A DNA stretch of 64,000 nt from Aminipila terrae (GCF_010120715.1 NZ_CP047591.1:2542001-2606000); one strand, 5' to 3'; positions 47,081 to 57,915 are shown, counted from the first letter of the stretch. Notes: a model not told the origin generated them from the sequence alone. Translations and numbers: made by a program.

Positions 47081-48202
47081 ATGATGCACACAGTAGAAAC
47101 AACTTACGAATTATCAAGAGAGCAATTTGAAAAAACAAAGGATAGACTTTATGAATTTAGCACAGAAAATAAATTACGTTGTATTTCGGATGAGAAAAAT
47201 CTTACATATACAAAATTTTATGAAAGGGTAGATGAAATGACACATAAAAACACCTGGGGCTTAAAATTAAAGAATGGGATGCAGATCGTTTTGGGGGAAA
47301 ATATGTTTAAGGTAAATGGGAAGATTAGTAAAACATTTGAGTTGAATTACATAATAAATTTAGCAAAAGTAATAGGAGGAAATTATACGAATTTATATAA
47401 CTCCTATACGCATGATTATGAAAAGGTTATACAGGAAATAAATAAAACATTGGAATTAGTGTCCCCAGAGTTCCCCAATATAAATAGTGTAAAAATTAGA
47501 AGAGTAGACTTTAGCTGTAATATAAAACTAAGAAAGAATCAGTTAGCAAGTTACTTGAAGATTGCCAAAAGTGGTAAATTTGCTTCTAGAATTGAAGCTA
47601 CAGCAAAAGATGAAAACGAGAAAAGATATAAGCCTAAAAATAGTGTGAAAATCAGAAATCGTAAAGATGGAAGCATTAAAGTATATCTATACGATAAACG
47701 CAGCCAAATGGAAAAGAATTCTTTAGGAGATTTCAAAAATGATACCAATGCTGAAGAAATTTTACGGGTCGAAGTACAGATTAGTAATCCTAAGATTGAA
47801 AACTTATTGAGCAAATATAAAATAGGAAATTTAGAAGAACTACTAAAAACATCTAATAGAATGGCTCTTGTAGTTTTTGAAAAATATCTTTACAAAAACT
47901 TTTGCGCTGGAAGATATTATAAATATAATGATGCTATGGAAGTTATCCAAAGAAGCCATTTCAATAAGTCGATAAAGGTAAGAATGATCAGATTTCTTGA
48001 GTGTGTTAAAAAGGGAAAGAGCATCGAAATTGGCATAGAAAAATTCAAAAGCGATGGCAACACATCACAAGATGTAAGAAGAATCAGAGAGAAATTGAAA
48101 GATTTAAATATAAATCCATATACACTGGGGAAACGAGAAAATGTTGAGAAATTGGATAATTTGTATAGTTGCATTTTATATGCAATGACAGAAAATTTTT
48201 GA
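47081..48202 (+). CDS. Probable replication initiation protein (phage gene II/X-like)
   Basis: 373 residues. Basic and lysine-rich. Central segments NSVKIRRVDFSCNIKL and EEILRVEVQISNP resemble the strand motifs of plasmid and filamentous-phage replication proteins (CRI/gene II-X family), and a VYLYDKRSQMEK stretch contains a possible catalytic tyrosine. The ATG at 47081 is used; it is 8 bases after AAAGGAG. No helicase gene is adjacent. It could let the excised element replicate. The family call is moderate: motif spacing could not be compared by alignment. Confidence 0.5.
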   Translation: MMHTVETTYELSREQFEKTKDRLYEFSTENKLRCISDEKNLTYTKFYERVDEMTHKNTWGLKLKNGMQIVLGENMFKVNGKISKTFELNYIINLAKVIGGNYTNLYNSYTHDYEKVIQEINKTLELVSPEFPNINSVKIRRVDFSCNIKLRKNQLASYLKIAKSGKFASRIEATAKDENEKRYKPKNSVKIRNRKDGSIKVYLYDKRSQMEKNSLGDFKNDTNAEEILRVEVQISNPKIENLLSKYKIGNLEELLKTSNRMALVVFEKYLYKNFCAGRYYKYNDAMEVIQRSHFNKSIKVRMIRFLECVKKGKSIEIGIEKFKSDGNTSQDVRRIREKLKDLNINPYTLGKRENVEKLDNLYSCILYAMTENF

Positions 48203-48790
48203 TAGCATGGTTATAAGAATAGGATGGAGTAATTAATGAGAGCGATATACAAGAACACATATATGATTGCATGTTACTAACTTGCCATATAGATTTATAA
48301 TATATCAATCATTTTTAGGAGATTTCAATGTAAAAGTAGTTACCTTCTTATTTTCTAAAAAGAAGGTAACGAGCTTTTTAACTTTATAGCAAAGAAATTT
48401 GGGATCTTTCAAGTGCGATATTTTCGACTTACCAATTAATGGGGGATTAGCTTTAAGTAAGAAGAGAGTTTCTGCATGTAAATTTAGCTTTTTATCGCTG
48501 AAAATGAAAGAATATCTCATTTTATTATGGTATAATAAAAGTTAGAATTTTTGTTCATGAGAAATCAATTGGGATAGTTAGAATGCTACAAAACTAACTA
48601 CAGATAAGATTATGCAAATTGATGATTGGAGACAGAAGGACAAAACTCAATAAATAATAGCAGCAACTTTATAAAATGATTTGAAATAAAATAATTCAAT
48701 TTAAACAATAATGAAGATATGCGTAGAAGTTGGTATTGATATTGGATATATTATTGGACTTAACAGATAAGGAGCTTGGAGGAGTAAATA
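48203..48790. other. Long non-coding stretch between rep and hsdM
   Basis: 588 bases. A perfect hairpin sits at 48339-48370. AGGAGG is at 48778-48783 before hsdM. The remainder is AT-rich with no supported gene. It could include an origin for the Rep-like protein, but nothing shows that directly. Confidence 0.45.
48339..48370. repeat. Perfect 11-bp inverted repeat
   Basis: GTTACCTTCTT at 48339-48349 pairs with AAGAAGGTAAC at 48360-48370, loop of 10 bases. It is followed 4 bases later by CTTTTTAAC. It may terminate the rep transcript or belong to an origin. Confidence 0.65.
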
Positions 48791-51370
48791 GTGATTACAT
48801 CAGAAGAAATTAAACGCAGATTATGGGATGGAGCAAACGAGCTACGTGGTTCTATGGATGCAAGCCGATACAAGGACTATATGCTAGGCTTAATGTTCTA
48901 TAAATTTTTAAGTGATAAAACTTTAGAAATATTCAAAGCAAGCGCAGTTAAGGGACCAGTAACAGAAGCTCAACTAGTGGAGGAGTATACTAAATCAAGA
49001 GAAGAATATGGCGAAGATTTAGACTTAATGATTCAAAAGGTGCTTGGCTACTATGTAAAACCAGAATATCTTTATCATACATGGCTGAAAGATATAAACT
49101 CAGGTAATTTTGAAGTTCAGAGAGTAACAGATAGCTTGAATTATTTTGAACGAACCCTTGCTGTATCTGGTGATTCAAATGATTTTAAAGGGTTATTTTC
49201 AAGTTCTACGCTTGACTTAACCGACACCGCATTAGGGAGCAATCTAAATGAGCGTAGCAAGAATATAAGGGCGTTAATTTTGTTATTCGCAGATTTGAAT
49301 ATGGTGGCTTTACAAAAGGGTGATGTTCTTGGTGATGCCTACGAATATCTAATCGGACAATTCGCGATGGAATCTGGCAAAAAGGCAGGAGAGTTCTATA
49401 CGCCTAGACAAGTCAGTGAGGTTATGGCACAAATCGTTGCCAAAACATCAAATATTGAATCTATATACGACCCTACAGTTGGATCCGGTTCTCTACTTCT
49501 TACGGTTAAAAAACATTTGAGTCAAGAGGTTCAAAAGAGTCTAAGTTATTATGGGCAGGAAAAAAATACGGCGACATATAACTTAACGCGTATGAACTTG
49601 CTACTTCATGGCGTTCGACCTGAAAAAATGACCATTAAAAATGGAGATACGCTATCACATGATTGGCCCGAAGATCCAGACCGCCCAAATGAAGGTGTAT
49701 TGTTCGATGCGGTGGTAATGAACCCGCCTTACTCTGCGAAGAATTGGAATAAAGCAGGCTTGAAAGGCAGCGAACCAAGGTTCGAAATTGTAGATGGCAT
49801 ACTCCCTCCAGATTCAAAGGGCGATTTTGCATTTTTATTGCATGGATTATATCACTTAGGACAAAACGGGACAATGGCTATTGTATTACCTCACGGTGTT
49901 CTGTTTCGTGGTTCGTCTGAGAGTGAAATCCGCAAGAGATTGTTGGAGAAAAATCGCATTGATGCCATTATCGGCTTACCTAGTAACCTATTTACTAATA
50001 CAGGTATCCCGGTATGTATTCTCATTCTGAAAAAAAACAGAGAAGTTGGGGAGCCTGTTCTTGTGATTGATGCATCAAAGAATTTTATCAAGAACGGAAA
50101 GCAAAATATACTACAAGAAAAAGATATTGCTAAAATTGTCGATGCTTATATTAACCGTGCTGAGATAAAGGGATATAGCCATTTGGCTACTCGAGAAGAG
50201 ATCATCGAAAACGATTTTAACATGAATATCCCAAGATATGTTGAAGTGGTTGATAGTGAAATTGCACATGATGTAGATGGGCATTTATATGGCGGTATTC
50301 CGCAGAAAAATATTGATGATTTAATAGTTCTACAAAAAACAGTAAAAGATATTATAGATAGTTGCCTAGCGCCAATTAGAGATGGATACTTTGTACTAAT
50401 AAAACCTATAAGTGAACTGACAGCTACGGTATTGAGCGATAGTCGTGTCATTCAAAAGTCACAGGAAATAAAGGCAAAAACAGAAGACTTCATTGCGACA
50501 TACTGGGAAGCCTTACGTAAAATTGATGATGTATTAGAAATAAATCCGTTGATGGAAGAAATGTTATCTCACATCAAGGAGCTTTTATCAGGTGTTGAAT
50601 TCATTGATGTCTATGATGGATATCAGATAGTGGCTGAAATTTGGAAGAATGCTTTAACTCATGATACCGAGTTGATTGCAGGAAGTGATTTCTATACAGC
50701 GGGTCGTACTCGTGAACCGAACATGGTAACAAAGGGCACGGGAAGTAACAAACGTGAAGAGCAAGATGGTTGGATTGGAGCAATTGTTCCTAATGATTTG
50801 ATAGCTAAGAGGTTATATAGCAAGGAGCTTCAGGCAATAGAAGACAAAAAAACTCATGTAAGTGAAATTGAATCAGAGCTTACCGAATTAGTTGAAGCTG
50901 CTAAAGTTGAAGATAGTGACGAAAATGACGCTTTATATGATGCTCTAAAGAAAAATGAAGACGACGAACCCCAAGATTCATTTGAAAATAAATTGGTTAA
51001 AGCAGAGCTCAAAAAGGCAATAAAGAAAACCACAAAGTATGATTTACTTAAGAAAGTTGATAATTTAATAGAGGAAAAGTCTGATTTAGGCAAAAAAATC
51101 AAATACGAAGAGAAAAAACTCAAAGAGGCTATTTATGAAAGAATCCTTGTACTGACTGATGAAGAAATCGATAAACTTATATTTGAAAAATGGTTTGGTA
51201 CTACGGTTGCTGATTTAGTCAAATTGGTTGAAATACCGCTAAAAGAGGAAATTGCTACTTTGGAAATGCTAAACAATCGTTATGCGAATAAACTATCTGA
51301 TATTGATGATGAGATTAATAAGCTAGAAAGTGATTTGGAACTCTTGATGAGTGAATTGGTGGTGCTGTAG
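48791..51370 (+). CDS. hsdM: Type I restriction-modification DNA methyltransferase, long form
   Basis: 859 residues. N-terminal HsdM_N domain (LRGSMDASRYKDYMLGLMFYKFLSDK), N6-adenine methylase with SAM motif YDPTVGSGSLLLTV (~residue 226) and catalytic NPPY in VVMNPPYSAKNW. After residue ~500 comes a C-terminal extension of about 350 residues, largely helical and highly charged (VSEIESELTELVEAAKVEDSDEND ...). Usual HsdM has about 500-550 residues. GTG start at 48791 after GGAGG at 48779-48783. hsdS begins on the base after its stop. The frame is intact. Confidence 0.95.
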   Translation: MITSEEIKRRLWDGANELRGSMDASRYKDYMLGLMFYKFLSDKTLEIFKASAVKGPVTEAQLVEEYTKSREEYGEDLDLMIQKVLGYYVKPEYLYHTWLKDINSGNFEVQRVTDSLNYFERTLAVSGDSNDFKGLFSSSTLDLTDTALGSNLNERSKNIRALILLFADLNMVALQKGDVLGDAYEYLIGQFAMESGKKAGEFYTPRQVSEVMAQIVAKTSNIESIYDPTVGSGSLLLTVKKHLSQEVQKSLSYYGQEKNTATYNLTRMNLLLHGVRPEKMTIKNGDTLSHDWPEDPDRPNEGVLFDAVVMNPPYSAKNWNKAGLKGSEPRFEIVDGILPPDSKGDFAFLLHGLYHLGQNGTMAIVLPHGVLFRGSSESEIRKRLLEKNRIDAIIGLPSNLFTNTGIPVCILILKKNREVGEPVLVIDASKNFIKNGKQNILQEKDIAKIVDAYINRAEIKGYSHLATREEIIENDFNMNIPRYVEVVDSEIAHDVDGHLYGGIPQKNIDDLIVLQKTVKDIIDSCLAPIRDGYFVLIKPISELTATVLSDSRVIQKSQEIKAKTEDFIATYWEALRKIDDVLEINPLMEEMLSHIKELLSGVEFIDVYDGYQIVAEIWKNALTHDTELIAGSDFYTAGRTREPNMVTKGTGSNKREEQDGWIGAIVPNDLIAKRLYSKELQAIEDKKTHVSEIESELTELVEAAKVEDSDENDALYDALKKNEDDEPQDSFENKLVKAELKKAIKKTTKYDLLKKVDNLIEEKSDLGKKIKYEEKKLKEAIYERILVLTDEEIDKLIFEKWFGTTVADLVKLVEIPLKEEIATLEMLNNRYANKLSDIDDEINKLESDLELLMSELVVL

Positions 51371-52639
51371 ATGGACGAAAATAAAAAATTAGTACCCAGA
51401 AGACGTTTCAAGGAATTTCAAAATACTAATGATTGGGAACAGCGTAAGTTAGAGGATATATACGATAAGATAAGAAATGCATTCGTTGGTACAGCGACAC
51501 CATATTACATACCTCAAGGTAATTTTTATTTAGAATCAAACAATGTTAAAGATGGTCAGATTAATAGAAATAGTGAAATTTTTATAAATGACGAGTTTTA
51601 TTTACGACAAAAGGACAATTGGTTACGAACTGGTGATATGGTTATGGTTCAGTCTGGACATGTTGGACATGCAGCTGTAATTCCGCCTGAACTCAATAAC
51701 TCTGCAGCTCATGCGTTAATCATCTTTTCAAATCCAAAAGAAATTGTTGACCCATATTTTCTGAATTATCAGTATCAGACTTCAAACTATAAGAAAGCAA
51801 TTGATAATATTACCACAGGTAATACTATTAAGCACATTCTTTCATCTGAAATGAAAAAGTTCACAGTTTTTTTGACCAAAATCGAAGAACAAAATAAAAT
51901 TAGTGAGTTTTTTATAGGCCTCGACAACCTTATCACCCTTCATCAGCGTAAGTTAGAAAAGACAAAAGCATTAAAATCTGCATTTTTATCAGAAATGTTC
52001 CCAGCGCAAGGAGAGCTGGTGCCGAAACGCCGATTTGCAGAGTTTACTGGCGATTGGGAACAGCATAAGGTTTCCGAATTAATAAAGGATATTGCTGATG
52101 GACCATTTGGAAGTAATCTGAAAGTAGTACATTATACAGATGAAAAAGAGGCTCGAATTATACAACTAAGCAACATTGGAGAAGGTGGTTGGCAAGACGA
52201 AAATGTACGTTATACAACATTTGAACATGCCAAGGAAATTAAGAGATGTATAGTTGAACCGGGTGAACTTGTAATGGCAAAAATGATGCCATCAGGGCTT
52301 ACAATTGAGCGACCAAACACTGATAAAATGTACGTTCTTTCATCAGATGCAGTTAGAATAAAAATTAATGAAATGCTGATTGATACAAAATACTTTGTTT
52401 ACATGACAAAGTGTGAATATTTTCTTAATCAAATTAATAACGATGCTCAAGGAAGCACACGTACAAGAACAAGTATTAGTAAAATAAGAATGATGGATAT
52501 TCCAGTTCCGTCTATACAAGAACAAAAAAGAATCGGCCTGTGCTTTCAACAACTAGACAACCTTATCAACCTTCATCAGCGTAAGTTAGAAAAATTGCAA
52601 AATATTAAAAAGGCATACTTGAATGAGTTGCTTATATAG
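51371..52639 (+). CDS. hsdS: Type I restriction specificity subunit
   Basis: 422 residues with two target-recognition domains (roughly 15-190 and 225-405), each followed by a conserved helix: LITLHQRKLEKTKALK and LINLHQRKLEKLQNIK. Both halves also start alike (NDWEQRKLEDI, GDWEQHKVSELI). Sets the bipartite recognition sequence for methylation and cleavage. The target sequence cannot be read from the protein by eye. It is tightly packed between hsdM and hsdR. Confidence 0.95.
   Translation: MDENKKLVPRRRFKEFQNTNDWEQRKLEDIYDKIRNAFVGTATPYYIPQGNFYLESNNVKDGQINRNSEIFINDEFYLRQKDNWLRTGDMVMVQSGHVGHAAVIPPELNNSAAHALIIFSNPKEIVDPYFLNYQYQTSNYKKAIDNITTGNTIKHILSSEMKKFTVFLTKIEEQNKISEFFIGLDNLITLHQRKLEKTKALKSAFLSEMFPAQGELVPKRRFAEFTGDWEQHKVSELIKDIADGPFGSNLKVVHYTDEKEARIIQLSNIGEGGWQDENVRYTTFEHAKEIKRCIVEPGELVMAKMMPSGLTIERPNTDKMYVLSSDAVRIKINEMLIDTKYFVYMTKCEYFLNQINNDAQGSTRTRTSISKIRMMDIPVPSIQEQKRIGLCFQQLDNLINLHQRKLEKLQNIKKAYLNELLI
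51923..51960 (+). repeat. hsdS internal direct repeat, copy 1
   Basis: 38 bases encoding the end of the first conserved helix (DNLITLHQRKLEK). 37 of 38 bases match the copy at 52556-52593. Confidence 0.85.
52556..52593 (+). repeat. hsdS internal direct repeat, copy 2
   Basis: 38 bases encoding the end of the second conserved helix (DNLINLHQRKLEK). It differs from copy 1 at one position, C to A at the fourteenth base. Confidence 0.85.
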
Positions 52640-52654
52640 GAAGGAGCTTAAGTC

Positions 52655-55600
52655 ATGAGCAATGCACCAAAGAATGCTTCTGAAAAAGCATTTCAAGAAA
52701 ACTTTGTTAAAGAACTTACTAAGTACAAATGGGAAAGTCCTGATTTTCTTAATGGCAATAAGCAAAAGGTTACAGTAGATGATTTGACTAAGCACTGGCG
52801 AACAGAACTGAATCGTATGAATTCGGATCAGCTTGAAGGTATCCCTCTGACAGATGGTGAGTTCAATCAAGTTATGGTAAAGGTTAAGCAAATCAGCAAC
52901 AGCTATGAAGCCGCTAAAATTCTAGCAATTGAAGAGTCAAAAGGAAAGATTGACGGCATTTATAGAGAGGATAATCCGAAGATAACCAGAAGACAAATTA
53001 CATTGACAATCTTCAAAAAAGCAGAAGTACGAGGCGGAGATTCAAGTTATAGAATAGCTCGTGAAGTTGTAACGCCAAATGATAACCGCTTTGATATTGT
53101 CTTGCTAATTAATGGCTTACCTTTAATTAATATTGAACAAAAACGTACAGACAAATCTCTAGATGAAGCATTTGGACAGTTTGTTAGATATTTCCGTGAT
53201 GGGGAGTACACAAATTGTTTCATGGCATTTTCTCAGATGATGGTTATTACGTCTGAAATAGAGACTCGTTATTTTGCTACACCAAAATCGCTAGCTGATT
53301 TTAATACTAGCTTTGTATTTCATTGGTCAGATAAGAAAAATAAACAAATTAACAATTGGAAACAGGTCGTAGAACATTTTCTTATGATTCCTATGGCGCA
53401 TCAAATGGTTGGTGATTATCTCGTTATTGATGAAGCAAAGGAAGAAGAAAATAGACGTCATATGCTGATGCGTCCTTATCAAGTATATGCCCTTCAAGCA
53501 GTTGAAGGTGCTGCTTTCGGGTGGGACAATGAGGAGAGGGTTCCGCATGGTGGTTTTATATGGCATACAACCGGTTCAGGTAAAACCATTACAAGTTTTA
53601 AGACCGCACTCTTTTTATCAACACGGGCAGGGTTCGATAAAGTGGTTTTTTTAGTAGACAGACGTGAGCTTGATACCAAAACGAGTGACAATTTTAAAGC
53701 CTATGCTGAATATGAGCCTGTTTCGGTAGATGAGACGAAGCATACATATAATCTAAAAAAACAATTAAAGTCACCTAAAAACGGTATTATCGTAACGACC
53801 ACGTTTAAGTTGAATGGTCTTGTAAAAGAGATGGAAGAGGCTCATGATAATAGTTTGGCAGATAAAAAAATGGTGTTTATTATTGATGAAGCCCATCGGA
53901 CCACTATGGGCCAAATGATGGGAACAATAAAAAACTATTTTAAGAAAAATGGCCTATTCTTTGGATTTACGGGAACACCACTTTTTGATGAAAATAAGGT
54001 CAAAGGAAAAGTAAATGAGAAGAGTGAGGTCATTAACACAACTGAAAAACTCTTTGGACCGAGCTTACATGACTATACAATTGATCAAGCTATTTCTGAT
54101 GGTAATGTTTTAGGTTTTAACGTGGACTATATCAACACGGGAGAGTTTAAAAATTACGAAGATTTACGTGATCAACTTATAGAGAAAATTCAAGAAGAAG
54201 AGCCGGATGAGACAAGGAGAGATATTGAACGTTTGGTGCAAAGCTGGTCCGAAGCAGAGGTGGAATCCCAAGCGAAGAAACGAAATATCCTTAAATACCA
54301 AGATGAAACGCATATTCCTAGAGTTGCAGAAGAAATCCTTGCTAATTGGGGGAAGCAATCACAAAACCGCGAGTTCAATGCAATCTTAACAGTTGCTTAT
54401 AAAAATCGTGTAATTGCATATTATAATGAGTTTAAGAAACAACTGAAAGAACGTGATGCGAAGTTAAATATAGCGATGACGTTTAGTTTTGGAAATGAGA
54501 ATGACCCGGATAACATAGATCCTGAAATCATAAAAGGGATGTTTAAGGACTATTCTGATTTTACAGGAATTGAATTTATCGTAGGGGATAAAAGGCACGG
54601 TGAAGATGCTTATTTTGAGGATGTTGTAGAACGAGCGACTCGTGGTGGAAGTGGAAGAAATGAAAAAAATATAGACTTAGTAATTGTTGCTGACCAACTT
54701 TTGACGGGATATGATTCGAAGCGACTTAACACGTTGTATGTTGACCGAAATTTGGAACTGCAAGGGCTAATTCAAGCCTATTCCCGTACAAATCGAGTGT
54801 TTGGTAAAACTAAGGAATTCGGGAGTATTGTTAATTTTCAATATCCAAAAATGACAGAGAAAATCGTGAACAAAGCGTTGGAACTTTACGGTAGTGGTGG
54901 AAAGAGTAGTCCTGCAATTGTTGACCTCTACTCAACAGCAGTTAAGAAGTTCAAAATTAAGATTGGAGAGATGATTCTAACACTGCCAGACCCCACAGAA
55001 TGGGCAACTCTTAAAAATGATGAAAGGAAAAAACAAAATTTTATTCTTACCTTTAAAGAGTCTGCCGATCAATTGAATCTAGTGATGCAATATTATGAGT
55101 TTCACTGGGACGATAGTACTTTTGGCATAACAGAGCACATTTGGATGCAGTATATTGGTGCATATAAGAATCTGACGCATAAACCTGGCACTTCAACACC
55201 ATCACAGGTTATCGTTAGGCCGCTTGTAGGTAAAACAAAATTGGCAGGGACTCAAGTGATAGATGCTGCTCATATTTTAAGCTTGATTGGCTCCAAGGTT
55301 GGAAATGTGGACGGTATTCAAACTGTTGATGATGAAACTTTGAGGATTATTCATGAGCAAATACAGGAACTTAGTAATATGGGTGAAGATGAGCAAGCGT
55401 TGCTTTTAAAAGAGTTTGTTAATACAGAGTTGGTTCCGGGGAATTTATCTAGTAATTTGAACTTTGATGAAGCCTTTGAAGCATGGAAAAAATCAGACAA
55501 AAGAAGAGTGTTGAGATTTTTGCTGAAAAGTGGGGAGTAGATGCCGAGTTGCTTAGTAAATCTTTATCTTCCTATTCTGATTCTCAGCCAGATTTTGTTC

Positions 55601-55740
55601 CGTATATTGATGAACTCATGAAAACTGCTGACTTTGATAAAGCCACAAATCAATCTGCGGGAAATAGGTTAGGACACATAATCAGATTGACTAAGGAACT
55701 TCCTATATGGATAGCACGAACTAAGCAGAAATATAGCTAA
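52655..55740 (+). CDS. hsdR: Type I restriction endonuclease/translocase, frameshifted in the read
   Basis: Motor and nuclease subunit. One added A in the A4 run 55499-55502 extends the protein to 1028 residues, normal length; the repaired tail reads KSDKKKSVEIFAEKWGVDAELL. N-terminal nuclease with NRFDIVLLINGLPLINIEQK (D...ExK type), then SF2 helicase: Walker A WHTTGSGKTITSF (~310), DEAH box VFIIDEAHRTT, FGFTGTPLFDEN, and motif VI QAYSRTNRVF. AGGAAGGAG at 52639-52647 precedes the ATG. The break lies in the last 80 codons, so even the short form keeps nuclease and motor. Confidence 0.95.
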
Positions 55741-55858
55741 TACTGTCAAATGCCATGTGACTGTATTTTGTGAGGTTAAAAATGTATAGTTACATATTTT
55801 GCTTATATATTATATCTCTAATAAAGAACAATTAAATCTTGAAAGGAGATATTTTATT

Positions 55859-56791
55859 ATGAGTGCAAATGTAGAAAGTATGTTTTATGTAGGAAGGACG
55901 GCTCCATGGCACGGACTTGGAGTCAGTGTAGAAGAGGCTTTAGATTCAAAGAAAGCAATAAAAATGGCAGGTCTTGACTGGACGGTAAGGCAGGAAGAAA
56001 TAATGACTGCAGATTTTAAGGACATATCTGGGTTTAAGGCAAATGTGAGGTCTGACAATGGAAGTATCTTAGGAGTAGTATCTGACAGATACAAGGTGGT
56101 TCAAAATGAAAAAGCTTTCAGCTTTACTGACAGCCTTATTGGAAACGGTGTAACTTATGAGACTGCCGGAAGTTTAAATGATGGTAAAAGGATTTGGCTC
56201 TTAGCAAAATTGCCTGAGAAATATACTCTGGCAGATGAAGCAGTAGAGCCATTTTTAGTGTTTTCAAACAGCCATGATGGAACAGGAGCAATTAAAGTTG
56301 CTATGACACCCGTAAGAGTTGTATGCCAGAACACTTTAAATCTTGCATTAGATAATGCAAAACGTATTTGGTCAACAATTCACATGGGAGACATGAAAAA
56401 TAAGCTGGAAGATGCAAGAAATACCCTGCTTATGGCAGACAGGTATATGATGGCACTTCAGGATAGGTCAGAAAACTTAAGTCTAATAAAATTAACAGAT
56501 AAAAAGGTAATACAGAACATTGAAGAGCTTATTAAAATGCCTGATAATCCAACTGAACTGCAGAAAAACAATGTAACCAGAATGAGAAGTGACATAACAC
56601 ATAGATATTTTGAAGCGCCAGATTTAAAGGTATTACCTAAAAATGCATGGCGCTTTATTAATGCTATATCAGATTTTGCAACACATGCTGAGCCACTTAG
56701 AAAAACATCAAATTATACTGAGAATCTATTTGCAAAGACAATAGATGGACACCCACTGATAGACAGAGCCGTTCAGATGGTAGCAGCATGA
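55859..56791 (+). CDS. DUF932 phage/plasmid-like protein
   Basis: 310 residues of the DUF932 family (TIGR03299): MSANVESMFYVGRTAPWHGLG at the N-terminus, VVSDRYKVVQNEKAF, and FSNSHDGTGAIKVAMTPVRVVCQNTL in the middle. Found on plasmids, phages and integrative elements; role unresolved. The ATG at 55859 follows AAAGGAGAT at 55842-55850. Its stop overlaps the start of the next small gene by four bases (ATGA), so they are co-translated. Confidence 0.88.
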   Translation: MSANVESMFYVGRTAPWHGLGVSVEEALDSKKAIKMAGLDWTVRQEEIMTADFKDISGFKANVRSDNGSILGVVSDRYKVVQNEKAFSFTDSLIGNGVTYETAGSLNDGKRIWLLAKLPEKYTLADEAVEPFLVFSNSHDGTGAIKVAMTPVRVVCQNTLNLALDNAKRIWSTIHMGDMKNKLEDARNTLLMADRYMMALQDRSENLSLIKLTDKKVIQNIEELIKMPDNPTELQKNNVTRMRSDITHRYFEAPDLKVLPKNAWRFINAISDFATHAEPLRKTSNYTENLFAKTIDGHPLIDRAVQMVAA

Positions 56792-56961
56792 GAAAAGAGT
56801 ATAAGGTGCGCATAACAGAAACTCTTTCAAGAACTGTAACTGTAAAAGCTGAAAGTAGTGAAGATGCTTATAAAATAGTAAAACAAAAGTATGATAAATC
56901 AGTGATTATTCTTGATTCAGGTGATTATGTGGAAACTGAAATTGATGTTTTAATTAGGTAG
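56788..56961 (+). CDS. DpnD/PcfM-like small protein
   Basis: 57 residues: YKVRITETLSRTVTVKAES followed by SSEDAYKIVKQKYD and a C-terminal acidic part. This matches the DpnD/PcfM pattern seen next to DUF932 genes on mobile elements. The start overlaps the DUF932 stop; the next gene begins 12 bases after. Function is unknown. Confidence 0.72.
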   Translation: MRKEYKVRITETLSRTVTVKAESSEDAYKIVKQKYDKSVIILDSGDYVETEIDVLIR

Positions 56962-56973
56962 GAGAAAAACAAA

Positions 56974-57906
56974 ATGAATAAGATAAAACTAGAAGAAAAT
57001 ATGCCACGAGATAAATGGCTGGCACTTAGAAGAAGAGGCATCGGAGGTTCCGATGCCTCTGTTGTTTGTGGAATCAATAAGTATAAATCAGTAGTTGAAC
57101 TTTGGATGGATAAAACGGAGCAGCTTCCATTTGAAGAAGGAGATTCAGAAGCAGCATACTGGGGACATACTTTGGAATCAGTTGTAAGAGAAGAATTCTC
57201 CAAAAGGTCAGGACTTACAGTCAACACCGTTCCGTGTATGTATCAACATGAAGAGCATCGTTTTATGCTCGCTAACCTTGATGGTGAAGTCTACGATCCG
57301 AAATACGGAACCTGTGTATTTGAAGCAAAGACAGCAAGTGCATTTAAACATGCTGAGTGGAATGTTGAAATACCTGAAGAATATTACCTGCAAGTACAGC
57401 ATTACATGGCAGTAACAGGATATAAAGGTGCATATATAGCAGCACTAATAGGCGGCAATCAGTTTGTATGGAAGTTTATTGAGCGTGATGATGAAGTCAT
57501 AAATCTGCTTATAAGGCTTGAAGGCGCATTCTGGAATTATGTTAAAACTAAGCAAGTGCCGCCTATTGACGGAAGCAAAGCTTCAACAGCACTTCTTGAT
57601 AAAATATATCCAAGAGCAGTACAAGATAAAGAGCTTGAACTTGGAGAAGAAGGCCTTGTATATATTGAACAGTACCTTGAAGCACAGGAGCAAGAGAAGA
57701 GAATAAAAGAAATAAAAGATTTAGCAGGAAATAAACTTAAGGAAATGCTTGGAGATAGTGAAATAGGAATTGTAGGCGAAAGAAAGGTAGTTTGGAGCAA
57801 TATTAGTTCTGCCAGATTTAATGATAAATCTTTTAAAGAAAAAGAGCCGGAAAAATATAATCAGTATATTAAGCAGATCGAATATAGAAAACTGGCGGTA
57901 AAATAG
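56974..57906 (+). CDS. YqaJ-family viral recombinase/exonuclease
   Basis: 310 residues. Lambda-exonuclease-like PD-(D/E)xK fold: RRRGIGGSDASVVCGINKYKS near residue 18, EAAYWGHTLESVVREEFSK (conserved Glu), DGEVYDPKYGTCVFEAKTA (catalytic D...ExK) and YYLQVQHYMAVTGYKGAYIAAL. It degrades one strand from a DNA end to expose ssDNA for annealing. AGGAG lies at 56960-56964. It is the nuclease half of a recombination pair with the next gene (inference). Confidence 0.9.
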   Translation: MNKIKLEENMPRDKWLALRRRGIGGSDASVVCGINKYKSVVELWMDKTEQLPFEEGDSEAAYWGHTLESVVREEFSKRSGLTVNTVPCMYQHEEHRFMLANLDGEVYDPKYGTCVFEAKTASAFKHAEWNVEIPEEYYLQVQHYMAVTGYKGAYIAALIGGNQFVWKFIERDDEVINLLIRLEGAFWNYVKTKQVPPIDGSKASTALLDKIYPRAVQDKELELGEEGLVYIEQYLEAQEQEKRIKEIKDLAGNKLKEMLGDSEIGIVGERKVVWSNISSARFNDKSFKEKEPEKYNQYIKQIEYRKLAVK

Positions 57907-57915
57907 GAGATGAAA

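Noticed and set aside
48305..48520. 71-residue minus-strand frame between rep and hsdM
   Set aside because: It runs over the 48339-48370 hairpin, lacks a recognisable motif and ribosome site.
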